Translations under genes and position numbers: made by a program
Shown: in pieces, positions 24,874-34,807 of the stretch
Position numbering within the stretch: position 1 is the stretch's first letter
Layout: each line of letters opens with the position of its first letter
Assembly (NCBI RefSeq): GCF_001592825.1
Contig: NZ_LTZG01000011.1
Span: 248,001-312,000 of the forward strand
Length of the DNA: 64,000 bases
Origin: Planococcus maritimus
Lineage (GTDB): Bacteria > Bacillota > Bacilli > Bacillales_A > Planococcaceae
Direction: 5' to 3'
The notes under the pieces: generated by a model
The model's input: the letters and a program-made list of their open reading frames with translations, nothing else
Told to the model about the DNA's origin: nothing
Database searches by the model: none

Positions 24874-27800
24874 TTATATTTTGGCAACCAGCCCTTCAAA
24901 CTTGGCATAGTTGACTGTAACACCATCATCCAAATCAATTTCAATTTGCTGATCGGCCATGTGATGCAACTTCTCATCGTAAGCTTTCAGCTCGTCGATT
25001 TTTTTATCCAAATATTTCAATTCTTTTTTAGCACTAGTAATTTCTTTAGTTGTAGAATCTCCATTAATAATATTCAACAAATCCTTCTTCTCTGCATCCA
25101 TACGAGTTTGCACTTCGTGCAAGTAGTCAGTGCGGATACGTGAAAGTGTTGTTTTATCATAACGGTGCATATATATGAGACAGTTAAAAGCCTTTTCTTT
25201 TCCTGAAGTAAATAACCAGTATAAAGGACGTTTTTTATAAACTTGTAAATGATCTTTATAAAAATCATTTATAATATATCGACGTAATGTTTCTCTAGCA
25301 GTTTCATTCTTATTACGACCTATTGTATCTGCTATAAAGTTTAAGTTTTCTTCTAAATCTGCTTCGTCATAGGCTACCTGTAGAAATTCAGCTATTCTTA
25401 TTATAACATCATCTTCAGAATGGATATTTGATAAAACCGGTACTATATTATCACTATCCGGTTGGAAATTTTTGTAATTTCGATCATCGAATTTGTCTCC
25501 TGCAAAAATAAGTCCTTCTGCATCTAAAGAATATCTTCCAAACAAACAACCAATTGCATAAGAGATGAAACTTATAATATCTCTATTTAAATTAGCTTTT
25601 CTTATTGTAATATTATTATCATCTACCTCAGCCGTCATTTCATTATTTAAACCATATAACTCAATAAAGTTCTTATTAATTTCTTCTTCACTTTTTTTCA
25701 TATAACTATAGGCTTTTTCTGTATGGTCTTGCCAATTTAGATACGATTCTTTTATCGTCCGAGAATTCCCTTTATATTTTAATAAAGGATGATTACTGAA
25801 ATCCCAAGATGTTTCAAAAGAATCCCAATCATCTTTTGCAATTTCAATTAATTTTAATACTTCTGAATTAAACTGTTCATTGCCTAGTAATTTTTCATAA
25901 TTTGGCAATGGCAACCTAACAACATCCGCTATTTGCAAATTGATTGTTGGATTCAAAAGTTTGAGTAATTTTTCCGCTGGCTTTGAATTCATCAATCCCA
26001 ATATAAATAATCGCTTATTTTTGTCTGCAAATACTCCAGGTCCCCCTGAATCATAAATAAACCCTTCGGGGATCCATCTCATACTAAATGGTCCGCTTGT
26101 TATATAAGGGAAACCTACCGATGGCATAAAGTAGTAATTTATATTAACAATGGTCCGTGTATAGGATTTATTAATCGTTTTTGCGAAGTTTATTACATCT
26201 CTCCCCGCATGCTCCCAGTTAACTAAAAATTCTTGAAAGCCATACCACTTTCTATACCCGCCACCTTTGCTATAAGGAAACCATTTTGCATTTGATTGTA
26301 GTGCATCCTTAGCATTTCGAGCATTTTTATAAACCTTGTCTTTAGAAACTTCTGGCCAAAATCTTAAAAACTGTTTGTTATCAGAGGTCGTCATCCCTCT
26401 TTTTACTTCTGCAAATTCACCAAGAGGCTCCCCATTTTTGAAAATTTCAATAATTGATTTACTTGCCCAATAAGCTATTGGACTTCCAGGAATATGAATA
26501 AAATTATCTTGTATAACTGAATATCGATAAGGGACTGATGCATCTTGTACAGCTTTCAACGTCTGAATCGGTTGATTTATTGCTCCTTTAAAATCTGAAA
26601 GATTTATATATTCTCCATATATTTTGCTTTTATAGTTTCTTAAAGTAAATGAACAAATTGGGACTGTGGCCCCGTCAAAACCTGAATACTCTAATTGGAT
26701 CAAGCTACTAATTGTTCTATTAGTAACAATATTATTACGCAATTTTTCAAAAGAAGAGATGAACATCCACACAAAAGGAGACATGAATCCTATTTGTCCA
26801 TTATTTTTCGTGATATCAAAGCTATACTCAATAAATGCTGAAAACAAGTCAGTTTTAACGTCTGAATAATTTTCCTCTAAATAATTGCCAACTTCAGAAG
26901 TCAGGTATCTGTTACCAGCATATGGCGGATTTGTGATGAAAACATCATATTGTTGATTCATTAATTCAGCTTGCTTTATTAAAGACTTAAAAAGCGGTAA
27001 TAGACGCTTTTCCATTTCTAATTCAAACAAGTTTCCTGATTGTTGCTCAATTGTTTTTACTCGAGCATTTAATAATTTAACATCAAGAATTTTAATTTTA
27101 ATTAACGAACCGATTGCTTTTGCATGTTTGAATTGATTTAGAAAACCCTTTATGACCTCATAATTTTCACCTGAAGATTCACCAGCTAAAAATACTGTTT
27201 CTTCATCTGTTAATTTATTAGTTTGTTGAATAGCAACAAGGTTCATTTTAAGTCCTTCTCGTTCGATATTTCGTAAGAAACGTTTATTATATTCCATTGC
27301 TTTCATCACTATCGAAAAGCTAGCCAACTGGAAAGAACGATCATCAATGTCCAAACCATATAAATTATTTTCAATTATTAAGCGAGGAATTTCTCTTTCC
27401 ATATAGCCAGATTTACTGTAGATTTCATACAAGACATCAAACATATAAACAAGAATATGCCCACTCCCCATTGCTGGATCGAAGCATTTAATCTCCTCAA
27501 TTTTCAATTCTTTATTGATATAAGGGGCTAGTTCTTCATCGAAATCAAATTCATCATTCTGATTTTCTAAATAGAATTCCCATCCCTGTATCAAATCAAA
27601 ATGTTCAGGGTGTGATTCAATCCAATAGCGCCCCAAAGCATTCTGCACCATATAACGAACAATCCATTCTGGAGTAAACAATTGTGTTGCAAACGGTAAT
27701 TCTTCTGCTTTATATCTCTTTTTAGCTCTTATCACTCTCTCATTTTCTTCGGAGATATAGTATTGATAGAGCCAACCGATAATTTCAACTTCCTTCCAGT

Positions 27801-28404
27801 CATCTTCAGGTATAACTCCTATGTTCGTCATCTGACGAACATAGGAATCTGTACCTAATAACCCGTCTGGAAAAAGAATTTCGGTATAATCATCAATTGT
27901 CTCAAACATAAATGGCATATAGCGATTCAAGTCATTGCAATGCTTGATAACCAGATATTTAAAAAGCTCTTCATCATTATTATTAAGTTTCAGCTCATAT
28001 ACATATTCCTTGTCCAAATCTAAGTCGAGAGTTAAAGCCTCATTCATCACATCTGGTTCTGTGCTTCCAGGTTTTGTTGAAGATAACACCCTAACTTTTG
28101 TCGGCAAATAATCATTTACTTCCATAAAACGCAGAGCTGTGAAACGGTTAAACCACGTATACGCAACTTCTTCCATCACTCGGTCAAACCCTATGTCTCG
28201 GATTCGAGAAATTAACGTATTCCGTTGCGCTTTTTCTTTCTCTCTAAGCTGTCTGCCATTTATAAAGATGGCGTCTGAACTTTCAATAGTTGCTTTTTCA
28301 ATACCTTCAGAAGTAATCCCGATTTTCCTTGCTTGAAGTTCAACTCGTTCAAGCAGCTCTCTTCTGGCTTCCGTAGCAAATCTCTTTAAGGCTGGTTTAT
28401 TCAC
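24874..28404 (-). CDS. pglX: BREX adenine-specific DNA methyltransferase PglX
   Basis: A 1176-aa class I N6-adenine methyltransferase with SAM motif I as DPAMGSGH (D309) and the catalytic NPPY at N492-Y495. The C-terminal half contains the target-recognition region and a charged coiled-coil end (KKIDELKAYDEKLH). In type 1 BREX, PglX methylates a non-palindromic site on host DNA and marks self; phage lacking the mark is blocked. GTG start with GGGGGAG 4 nt upstream. It starts 13 nt after brxC. No frameshift or phase-variable tract was seen, unlike some pglX genes. Confidence 0.95.
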   Translation of the reverse strand: MNKPALKRFATEARRELLERVELQARKIGITSEGIEKATIESSDAIFINGRQLREKEKAQRNTLISRIRDIGFDRVMEEVAYTWFNRFTALRFMEVNDYLPTKVRVLSSTKPGSTEPDVMNEALTLDLDLDKEYVYELKLNNNDEELFKYLVIKHCNDLNRYMPFMFETIDDYTEILFPDGLLGTDSYVRQMTNIGVIPEDDWKEVEIIGWLYQYYISEENERVIRAKKRYKAEELPFATQLFTPEWIVRYMVQNALGRYWIESHPEHFDLIQGWEFYLENQNDEFDFDEELAPYINKELKIEEIKCFDPAMGSGHILVYMFDVLYEIYSKSGYMEREIPRLIIENNLYGLDIDDRSFQLASFSIVMKAMEYNKRFLRNIEREGLKMNLVAIQQTNKLTDEETVFLAGESSGENYEVIKGFLNQFKHAKAIGSLIKIKILDVKLLNARVKTIEQQSGNLFELEMEKRLLPLFKSLIKQAELMNQQYDVFITNPPYAGNRYLTSEVGNYLEENYSDVKTDLFSAFIEYSFDITKNNGQIGFMSPFVWMFISSFEKLRNNIVTNRTISSLIQLEYSGFDGATVPICSFTLRNYKSKIYGEYINLSDFKGAINQPIQTLKAVQDASVPYRYSVIQDNFIHIPGSPIAYWASKSIIEIFKNGEPLGEFAEVKRGMTTSDNKQFLRFWPEVSKDKVYKNARNAKDALQSNAKWFPYSKGGGYRKWYGFQEFLVNWEHAGRDVINFAKTINKSYTRTIVNINYYFMPSVGFPYITSGPFSMRWIPEGFIYDSGGPGVFADKNKRLFILGLMNSKPAEKLLKLLNPTINLQIADVVRLPLPNYEKLLGNEQFNSEVLKLIEIAKDDWDSFETSWDFSNHPLLKYKGNSRTIKESYLNWQDHTEKAYSYMKKSEEEINKNFIELYGLNNEMTAEVDDNNITIRKANLNRDIISFISYAIGCLFGRYSLDAEGLIFAGDKFDDRNYKNFQPDSDNIVPVLSNIHSEDDVIIRIAEFLQVAYDEADLEENLNFIADTIGRNKNETARETLRRYIINDFYKDHLQVYKKRPLYWLFTSGKEKAFNCLIYMHRYDKTTLSRIRTDYLHEVQTRMDAEKKDLLNIINGDSTTKEITSAKKELKYLDKKIDELKAYDEKLHHMADQQIEIDLDDGVTVNYAKFEGLVAKI

Positions 28405-28417
28405 TGCTCTCCCCCAC

Positions 28418-31400
28418 TTACTTTCTGAATTCTATTTGTTTATTATTTCTTATCGCTGTCTTCAATCTTTGAGACAAGTTTTCAAGATAGTGATCTACTT
28501 CTGCTTCAGTTGTTAATGGTGTTGGACTGATTAATTCTAGTACTTGAATAAACTCCTTCTGCACCGGAATATCAGTTGACCCTTTCCCATCTTGAATAGT
28601 TCCACCTTCTTGTTCTTTTCTTTTTCTTCGTAACCATTCTTCAATCTCTCTATTGATTTTATTCTCGGCCTGTACTTTGAAGTTAGAACTTCTAAGGATA
28701 CTCGATTCCACTCGATGAATGTCAGTATAAGAATCAAGGTCTTCTAGTAATTGTTTATAGAAGTATGTGATCTCTTGCTTTGTTTCATCACTAACACCAT
28801 ATTGGCTGGAGAAGGAAGCAATGCTTTCCTTGTCATCTGCAATTCCACTTTCAGCATTGCTCTTCTTCTCTAATAAAACTGTCTTTATATGCTCTTCAAT
28901 CTTATAAACCCATTCAGGTATGTTTTTAATTTCTCTGTATGGAAGTGGATCATCCAAAACCGATGCTAATTCTTTCACTGTAGATTCAATTTCTTTCCCA
29001 TTCAAATAGACTTGGTTTTCTTTGTATTTTTCGAAAACCGCTAAGCCTTGATCGAAAATTCGTATTTGATTGCTGCCGAAAAAACTTTTCACTAAAACGA
29101 TATCTTCTTCCCAGTATGCAAGATCATCTTCCAACTCTTTCAGTTTCGTGAAAAATGAAGCATTGTCTAATCCGTTGTGGAATTGATTAAAATATTCCAG
29201 ACCTTTGTCTAACAGGCTTTTTCCTGGATACTTTTCACCTTCATACTTACTCTTCAATTCATTTATTTCTGCAATTTGCTGCTCGATAAGAAATCGCAAA
29301 TCTTTAACTAAACCATCTTCATCATCAGCTAAATCAGTTTTATTAAAAATATCTTTAGCCACTCGTTTTGCTGTGCGAATCAAAGTTGCAGGTACTTCTG
29401 CTCGAATAAGGATAATTGCTTTATCTGCATCAGCCGTCTTAGTGAATATTGAAACTAATGTATTAGCATTCTGTTCTAGATCCATATATTCAGCATTATA
29501 ACGCACACGAATACGCTGTTCTTTTAATAGTGTTGCAATCATTGCTGCAATGTCCAATTGTCTCCAACCATATGGTTTGTCCTGAAATCTATCGTAAATG
29601 ATTTTTATCCGGACTTGTTTTTGGATGTCACTTTGTAAAGTAATAAAATCGAAAATTTCCTTCTTGGCCAACTCATTAGGATAAGTTCCAATCGTATCTT
29701 CGAAAGAAATTTGGTCATTGTCTGAAGCCATGATATGGATGAGTCCTCTTTCATTCTCCATATGCTCTTTTACATAGTTCAGCTTGGTGTATATGTTATC
29801 TACGAGCATTTTAAACGCCGCATTGAACTTCTCTTTGACAGTGGACCCTTTAACTTCTACTTTGTCCCCATTAATAAAGAAAGTTCCGCTCTTAATCGCG
29901 TCTTCCAATAAAGCACGGCTTCGGTTTTTACGTTCACGTGCCTCAGCCGTTTTATTGTTCAAGATATTTTGAATGTTTTCCGGAAGTTGTGTGATGTTCT
30001 TTTTCTTACGATAGCTTTCGATTCTTAACGCTTCTTCAATTTCCTCAACATATAATTCACTGCCTCCGAGTTTCACAATTATTTCTCCACTGCCACTCGT
30101 CATCATCATTAGTTCCTGTTCGGACTTCTGATAATGATCGGAAAGAGGGGAAATAATTTGAACTCCAATACTTGATGATTGATTGCCGTAATTTTTCTCG
30201 TCCATCTTTTGATTAAAAGAGAAAAGATATTCTGAAGAATAGCGGAATTTTTTCTCATCATATAAGTCTTGGAAAACGTAATCAGCTAATTCTCGTTTCA
30301 CAAGCTCTTCATCGACATTCAATGTTTTAATTTCACGGTTAATGTCTTGCTCATCATCAGTTAAGAACAAATAGAAATCGCCGTTTTTTTGAATCAATGT
30401 TTGAGAGATCAGCTTGCGGAGTGAAACTTTGATTTTCTCTTTTAACGCCAATTTATCTTCATCAATGTTTGTAATCATTAAAGTTGCCAGGTTATCGATA
30501 TTGGCCGGCAGCTCTTTAATGTATTTCACCATGAACAAGACTTTCAATAGTTCCATATTGAAATGATCATCTTTTAATGCAGGGTTTTCATACGCACCTT
30601 CGATAACACGAGAAACAGTAGGGTTTAAAAACTCTTTAACAGTCTCATAAAAGGAAGGGAAAGGAATCAGGAAACCTTCCTCTTCTGATTTATATCTTAA
30701 TGCTGTTTCTTTATAAGCAGACAACATAGAACGTTCGCCTTCAGAAAGACTTTTGCCCGAAGAACCGTGTTTACGAATTTGTTCAAAAACGTTCTGCAGT
30801 AATTTAAATTGATAGGGAACAAATGGATAGACATCCGCAAATTCCTGCTCGTTGTCATATCCGCGCAAATCAGCCGTGCTTTCTCGGAAGCTGATCAAAT
30901 TTTTCAAAATGGCACTTTTTTCTGGATAGAGCAATTTCAATTTGTCATTCACATAGTCCTTTTTCAAAAGGATACGCTTCTTCAATACTTCATCTACTGA
31001 AATTGAAGAAAGTGATAGCCTTGTATCGAAGCGCCCTTGAATTCGCGAAAAGTCGTCCCCTTTTACTTTGACAATGCTGTCTATGCTTTCCTGTGAAGTG
31101 ACCATGACCCATGCTTTTCCTTTTGCATGTGTTCCTAGCTCTTCCGTAAGAGTTTGTAGATTCAACATCAGGCTTCTGCTATCCCCGATATATTGGCCGA
31201 TTTCATCCACCAGGAATATCAGGTGGAAATTAGGGCCTTTTTGATCGATATATTCTTTTACATCTTTCGCAAACTTTTCGATGCTGATTTCATAATTATT
31301 AACGCCATTATCAAACCAGTTGCCAGCAGACTCTTCCGTCATATCTGTAGCTTCCGAAAGTGCAGAGACAATGTAATCTCTATCAAAATAGAAACTGTTA

Positions 31401-31990
31401 CGACGGTCTTCCCACGACTCGCCAGCTAGGTTTTTGAATGATTCTTTGAAAACTTCATATGTACCTTGTTTATCCAAATATTTTTCCATTTCAGCTACAC
31501 CAGAGATGTCACCGTAATATCCTCTATGTTCGTAAAAGACTTTCATAAATACGCGCAGGATTGCATCTTCTTTTGATTTATTATCAAGTTGTGCCTTTGC
31601 ATCAATATTGAAAAGAATTGTCTCGGTTTCGATGCCAGCTGTTCGCTGCATATTCGCCAACACAATTGGATCTTGAATTTTTTCATCAAAAAAGTCTACT
31701 GCAGTTCTGTTTTGAATTTCTTTATTTTCTAAAAGGTAGGAAAGTATTTTAAGGAAATGTGATTTACCCGAACCAAAGAATCCAGAAATCCAGACGCCCA
31801 TTTTATCAGTTGAGCCATTCACGCCCCTTTGATAATTTTCGTAGAACTTGGAGAGGTGCTTTTGTAGTTCCCGAGTAACCACATATTCATCCAATTCTTG
31901 ATAGATGCTGTCGTCATCAGTCTGAGCAACTTTAATGACTCCGCGTATGTCTCGTTCTATATCTTTCTGAAACATGTCTTTCAACAACAT
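28418..31990 (-). CDS. brxC: BREX P-loop ATPase BrxC
   Basis: A 1190-aa protein beginning MLLKDMFQKDIERDIRGVIK, typical of BrxC/PglY. Walker A GFFGSGKSHFLK lies at residues 70-81, and the acidic segment LIFLVDEIGQYIG fits Walker B. Long helical regions follow. BrxC is an essential ATPase of type 1 BREX, required for both defence and methylation. GGGGGTT precedes the ATG. It lies 20 nt from brxB and 13 nt from pglX, so it is co-transcribed with both. Confidence 0.94.
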   Translation of the reverse strand: MLLKDMFQKDIERDIRGVIKVAQTDDDSIYQELDEYVVTRELQKHLSKFYENYQRGVNGSTDKMGVWISGFFGSGKSHFLKILSYLLENKEIQNRTAVDFFDEKIQDPIVLANMQRTAGIETETILFNIDAKAQLDNKSKEDAILRVFMKVFYEHRGYYGDISGVAEMEKYLDKQGTYEVFKESFKNLAGESWEDRRNSFYFDRDYIVSALSEATDMTEESAGNWFDNGVNNYEISIEKFAKDVKEYIDQKGPNFHLIFLVDEIGQYIGDSRSLMLNLQTLTEELGTHAKGKAWVMVTSQESIDSIVKVKGDDFSRIQGRFDTRLSLSSISVDEVLKKRILLKKDYVNDKLKLLYPEKSAILKNLISFRESTADLRGYDNEQEFADVYPFVPYQFKLLQNVFEQIRKHGSSGKSLSEGERSMLSAYKETALRYKSEEEGFLIPFPSFYETVKEFLNPTVSRVIEGAYENPALKDDHFNMELLKVLFMVKYIKELPANIDNLATLMITNIDEDKLALKEKIKVSLRKLISQTLIQKNGDFYLFLTDDEQDINREIKTLNVDEELVKRELADYVFQDLYDEKKFRYSSEYLFSFNQKMDEKNYGNQSSSIGVQIISPLSDHYQKSEQELMMMTSGSGEIIVKLGGSELYVEEIEEALRIESYRKKKNITQLPENIQNILNNKTAEARERKNRSRALLEDAIKSGTFFINGDKVEVKGSTVKEKFNAAFKMLVDNIYTKLNYVKEHMENERGLIHIMASDNDQISFEDTIGTYPNELAKKEIFDFITLQSDIQKQVRIKIIYDRFQDKPYGWRQLDIAAMIATLLKEQRIRVRYNAEYMDLEQNANTLVSIFTKTADADKAIILIRAEVPATLIRTAKRVAKDIFNKTDLADDEDGLVKDLRFLIEQQIAEINELKSKYEGEKYPGKSLLDKGLEYFNQFHNGLDNASFFTKLKELEDDLAYWEEDIVLVKSFFGSNQIRIFDQGLAVFEKYKENQVYLNGKEIESTVKELASVLDDPLPYREIKNIPEWVYKIEEHIKTVLLEKKSNAESGIADDKESIASFSSQYGVSDETKQEITYFYKQLLEDLDSYTDIHRVESSILRSSNFKVQAENKINREIEEWLRRKRKEQEGGTIQDGKGSTDIPVQKEFIQVLELISPTPLTTEAEVDHYLENLSQRLKTAIRNNKQIEFRK

Positions 31991-32010
31991 AAAATAACCC
32001 CCAAATTTAT

Positions 32011-32577
32011 TTAATCAACCAACCGGAATGCGCGGTAATAATTATCATCTTTAAATTTACCGAATAAATGCAAATCCTGTTCACTGTATTCACCTGGATA
32101 AAACATGATGACAGGCGTCTTGTCTATCACTTCTTGCAAATTGTTCAATATGTTATGTGATCGGACAAACGGAAACACTTTTCCGACGCCTGTCAAAATG
32201 ACAATATCGTGGCCATCCATCTGTTCTTTTATCTTCTGCAAAAATATTTGAGGATTTGCAAACGTAGTAAGAGCTTTAAACAAAGCGTCTTTTCCTTGTT
32301 TTTGCTCCATCTCAAATATTCGGTCGAAGATTCTTTTTTCTTTTGTGATTTCTATAAGTAACTTATAAAGATCGAATTCGATTATTTTTCGTTCCGAGCC
32401 TTCGTAGTTGAATTCCTTTTTTATGTGCTTCACATAATCCCGGACAACCAATTCGTCTTCCGGTTTGTAATCGAACACGTAAAAACTGATTTCATTTCCA
32501 AGACCGCGTCCTTCAATAAATTTACCTTCTTTGATTTTCGGAATGATCTTGTCGAGCCTTCGGTTTAGATTAGCCAT
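32011..32577 (-). CDS. brxB: BREX protein BrxB (DUF1788)
   Basis: 188 aa, with the DUF1788 features: N-terminal RLDKIIPKIKEGKFIEGRGLGNE and C-terminal VVILTGVGKVFPFVRSHNILNNL, then VIMFYPGEYSEQDLHLFGKF. BrxB is a small core BREX protein required for function; it is thought to bridge PglZ and other components. ATG with GGGAG 7 nt upstream; 12 nt after brxA. Confidence 0.92.
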   Translation of the reverse strand: MANLNRRLDKIIPKIKEGKFIEGRGLGNEISFYVFDYKPEDELVVRDYVKHIKKEFNYEGSERKIIEFDLYKLLIEITKEKRIFDRIFEMEQKQGKDALFKALTTFANPQIFLQKIKEQMDGHDIVILTGVGKVFPFVRSHNILNNLQEVIDKTPVIMFYPGEYSEQDLHLFGKFKDDNYYRAFRLVD

Positions 32578-32589
32578 GTTGTATCTCCC

Positions 32590-33180
32590 TTATCCACCCA
32601 TTGCATGAATATATTTGCTATCCCCGATATGGTTGATATGTTCTTTTAAATAATCATCTATTATTAAGCGGTTCAACTCATTGCCTTGTCTTTCTTTTAA
32701 GATGCCGCTTTCAAACAGCACGAGTAAGTAGGTGCTTTTTAATTTGGTTAACGTTAATTCGCTCCAGTTAGCAAGTTGTGCGCTTTGTTCTGATTTCACA
32801 GTAAAAAATATATTAATGTCTTTTTTTTCAAGTTCAAAATTATTGTTATGCAGTTTTTCGCTAACTACTTCATTCATAAACTCATAGAATAATAAATCAG
32901 TTTTCATAATTGCATATAGGTTAATTACTTTACTCGTTTCTAATGACCCTTCAATTAGAAGTTTACCTAGTTTTTGATCAATAACTTCTGCTCTCTTTAT
33001 TACCGAAGTCAATGCGCGTTGAATACTGCTTTTTTTCGAACCTTGAAAAATATTCTCTTCATACACTTTTTTTCTAATGTCATTGGTAGATAAGCCATCC
33101 ATTTTCAACTTCATAACTTGTTTTAATTCAAATAACAAATAACCCGCGCCGTGTAAAGATGCTCTGTATTGTGTTTCCAT
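32590..33180 (-). CDS. brxA: BREX protein BrxA (DUF1819)
   Basis: 196 aa, DUF1819: YRASLHGAGYLLFELKQV at the N-terminus, then KVYEENIFQGSKKSSIQRAL and LGKLLIEGS. BrxA is a small DNA-binding protein of type 1 BREX with similarity to NusB-like folds. It opens the brxA-brxB-brxC-pglX-pglZ-brxL operon. GGAGTG lies 7 nt upstream of the ATG. A 77-aa gene of the same orientation ends 36 nt upstream. Confidence 0.92.
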   Translation of the reverse strand: METQYRASLHGAGYLLFELKQVMKLKMDGLSTNDIRKKVYEENIFQGSKKSSIQRALTSVIKRAEVIDQKLGKLLIEGSLETSKVINLYAIMKTDLLFYEFMNEVVSEKLHNNNFELEKKDINIFFTVKSEQSAQLANWSELTLTKLKSTYLLVLFESGILKERQGNELNRLIIDDYLKEHINHIGDSKYIHAMGG

Positions 33181-33216
33181 TTCAAATCACTCCGACCTTA
33201 TTACAACTTAATAGAT

Positions 33217-33450
33217 TTATATATTTAGAATCCGTTCCACTATTATCAACCTTCTTTTTCCACAATGTTGCTGAACTACTTTAGTAAAGCTTTGGTCTTT
33301 AATCAATTTTTCTTTATTATTTTTATGTATATTGCATACGCTCTCAATAAGCTTTTGTTCTGTAATGTCCTCTCTCCAATATGCATCAACTAATTGATTT
33401 AATGCTGTGGCCAAATCTCGTTGTGTCCGGTAAAACATTTTAATCTCCAC
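33217..33450 (-). CDS. Small protein upstream of the BREX operon, 77 aa
   Basis: A basic helical protein: MFYRTQRDLATALNQLVDAYWRED at the start and GKRRLIIVERIL near the end. Similar ~75-residue Firmicutes proteins exist (possibly TIGR04540, from memory). GTG start at 33450 with AGGGG 6 nt upstream. It is probably the first gene of the BREX transcript and could be an accessory or regulatory factor. No helix-turn-helix can be claimed. Confidence 0.6.
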   Translation of the reverse strand: MEIKMFYRTQRDLATALNQLVDAYWREDITEQKLIESVCNIHKNNKEKLIKDQSFTKVVQQHCGKRRLIIVERILNI

Positions 33451-33576
33451 ATAGTTCCCCTCACATTTAACTTATACTTAGCTCTTATTTTACTTTAGTT
33501 TCAACTTAATGCAATCAAGTTTAAGTAATGTGATTGTATAGCGAAAGAATATTTTTATATGAATTAATCTAAGAAA

Positions 33577-33611
33577 AAACCTGTGAAATTTTTTAAAATT
33601 TCACAGGTTTA
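33577..33611 (-). terminator. Terminator separating the broken DUF6236-like gene from BREX
   Basis: Perfect AAACCTGTGAAATTTT/AAAATTTCACAGGTTT arms, with TTTTTTC next on the minus strand. It implies that BREX has its own promoter between 33451 and 33577. Confidence 0.85.
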
Positions 33612-33613
33612 CT

Positions 33614-34579
33614 TTAATTATGAGTAATACTACTTATATCTGTTAAGAATTGCAGACTGTTTTTCTTATCTCTATTCAATTCACTTGATTCGGATTGAGG
33701 AATAAAAGATGGTATCAAGCTCCCTAAAATTGGCGGGATATACGATGGCATCGTAGTTTGACAAAAAATTTGCACACCCGTACTTACAATTCCAAATGAT
33801 GGGGCGATCCATTTTTTTATTTCACTTTCTAATTCAACTAATGAATCCAAATATGCAGATTTATAATGTATATCGGTATTATCCAAATACAGATTTAACG
33901 TATTATGAAACGCTGCTTTTTTAGTTAAAAAACCTTTATCGTTACGTAAATCTAATAGTTCTTTAATTTCTATTTGATCAATTCTCTCTGGCAACTTTAA
34001 TTGAATCATTTCCTTAGTAAACAGATCTTTTCGTTCTTTTCTTAAATCTAATCCCCGGTTTTCCGGGAAGAGATCAGACAAGAAATCACTGGCCTGTCGA
34101 GTATCAGTAATTGTATCTTTATTTTCGGAATCACCGATCATTTTGGTTAAAGCATGCATATAAATATACGCTACTTCTTTAGCTACTTTTACACCGTTAT
34201 TCGTTGGATGACCCAGATCATGCTCCACACAAAAATTAAGCCACCTAGGAGAAAATTTCTGATCAAAAATCTCATAGTTATGGTTCTCTTTATTCTACAA
34301 ATAGGAAATGGATATTCCATAATCCAATATTGAAGAATCATCAAAGAACTTCTTCACTTGTTTAATAGCAACCTTTGATGACTCATTTCTATATAGATCG
34401 TACGAATCTCTATTAGTTATAAATCCCCCTTCCTCAATTAACTGTAAAAATTCATCTGAAATATTCTTTTTCCCTGCATTTGGAATAATCGAAGTTAAAC
34501 TACCAATGTATAAAGTAGCGAACTTTAACCAATTGGTATCTTGCACTTCAAAGTAAGGATAATAAATCAAAGATTTCAT
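33614..34579 (-). pseudogene. DUF6236-like protein interrupted by an amber codon
   Basis: From ATG 34579 the frame encodes 94 residues (MKSLIYYPYFEVQDTNWLKFATLY...) and meets TAG at 34297-34295. The same frame then continues with 22 sense codons (NKENHNYEIFDQKF...) and another 204 residues to 33614, with no other stop. So a single codon change divides a ~321-aa gene. The N-terminus with a Tyr-Pro-Tyr-Phe motif followed by WLKFA resembles DUF6236 proteins, common near defence genes with unknown function. A shorter product from an internal start is possible. It lies directly upstream of the BREX set. Confidence 0.7.
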
Positions 34580-34807
34580 CTTTACACCCCTTTAATTTTT
34601 ATAGATAGATTCATTAGAATAAGATTATTCAGAAAATCGAAGTAAGAAGAATGTTCTACCTATTGCTATAGGGTCCCTCATTTCTTTCATATCATCTTAC
34701 CTCGGCATCTACTAAATATAAATTTGGCAACGAATTTTTCATTTACTATTAACTTACTAAAAACTGCTTTCTTTAATGTTCAAGGTTTCATCTAAACCCA
34801 CGAACTG

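Noticed and set aside
24874..28404. Type IIG/Eco57I-like stand-alone restriction-methylation enzyme
   Set aside because: The methyltransferase motifs fit both, but the length, lack of a visible PD-(D/E)XK domain and position within brxC-pglX-pglZ identify PglX.
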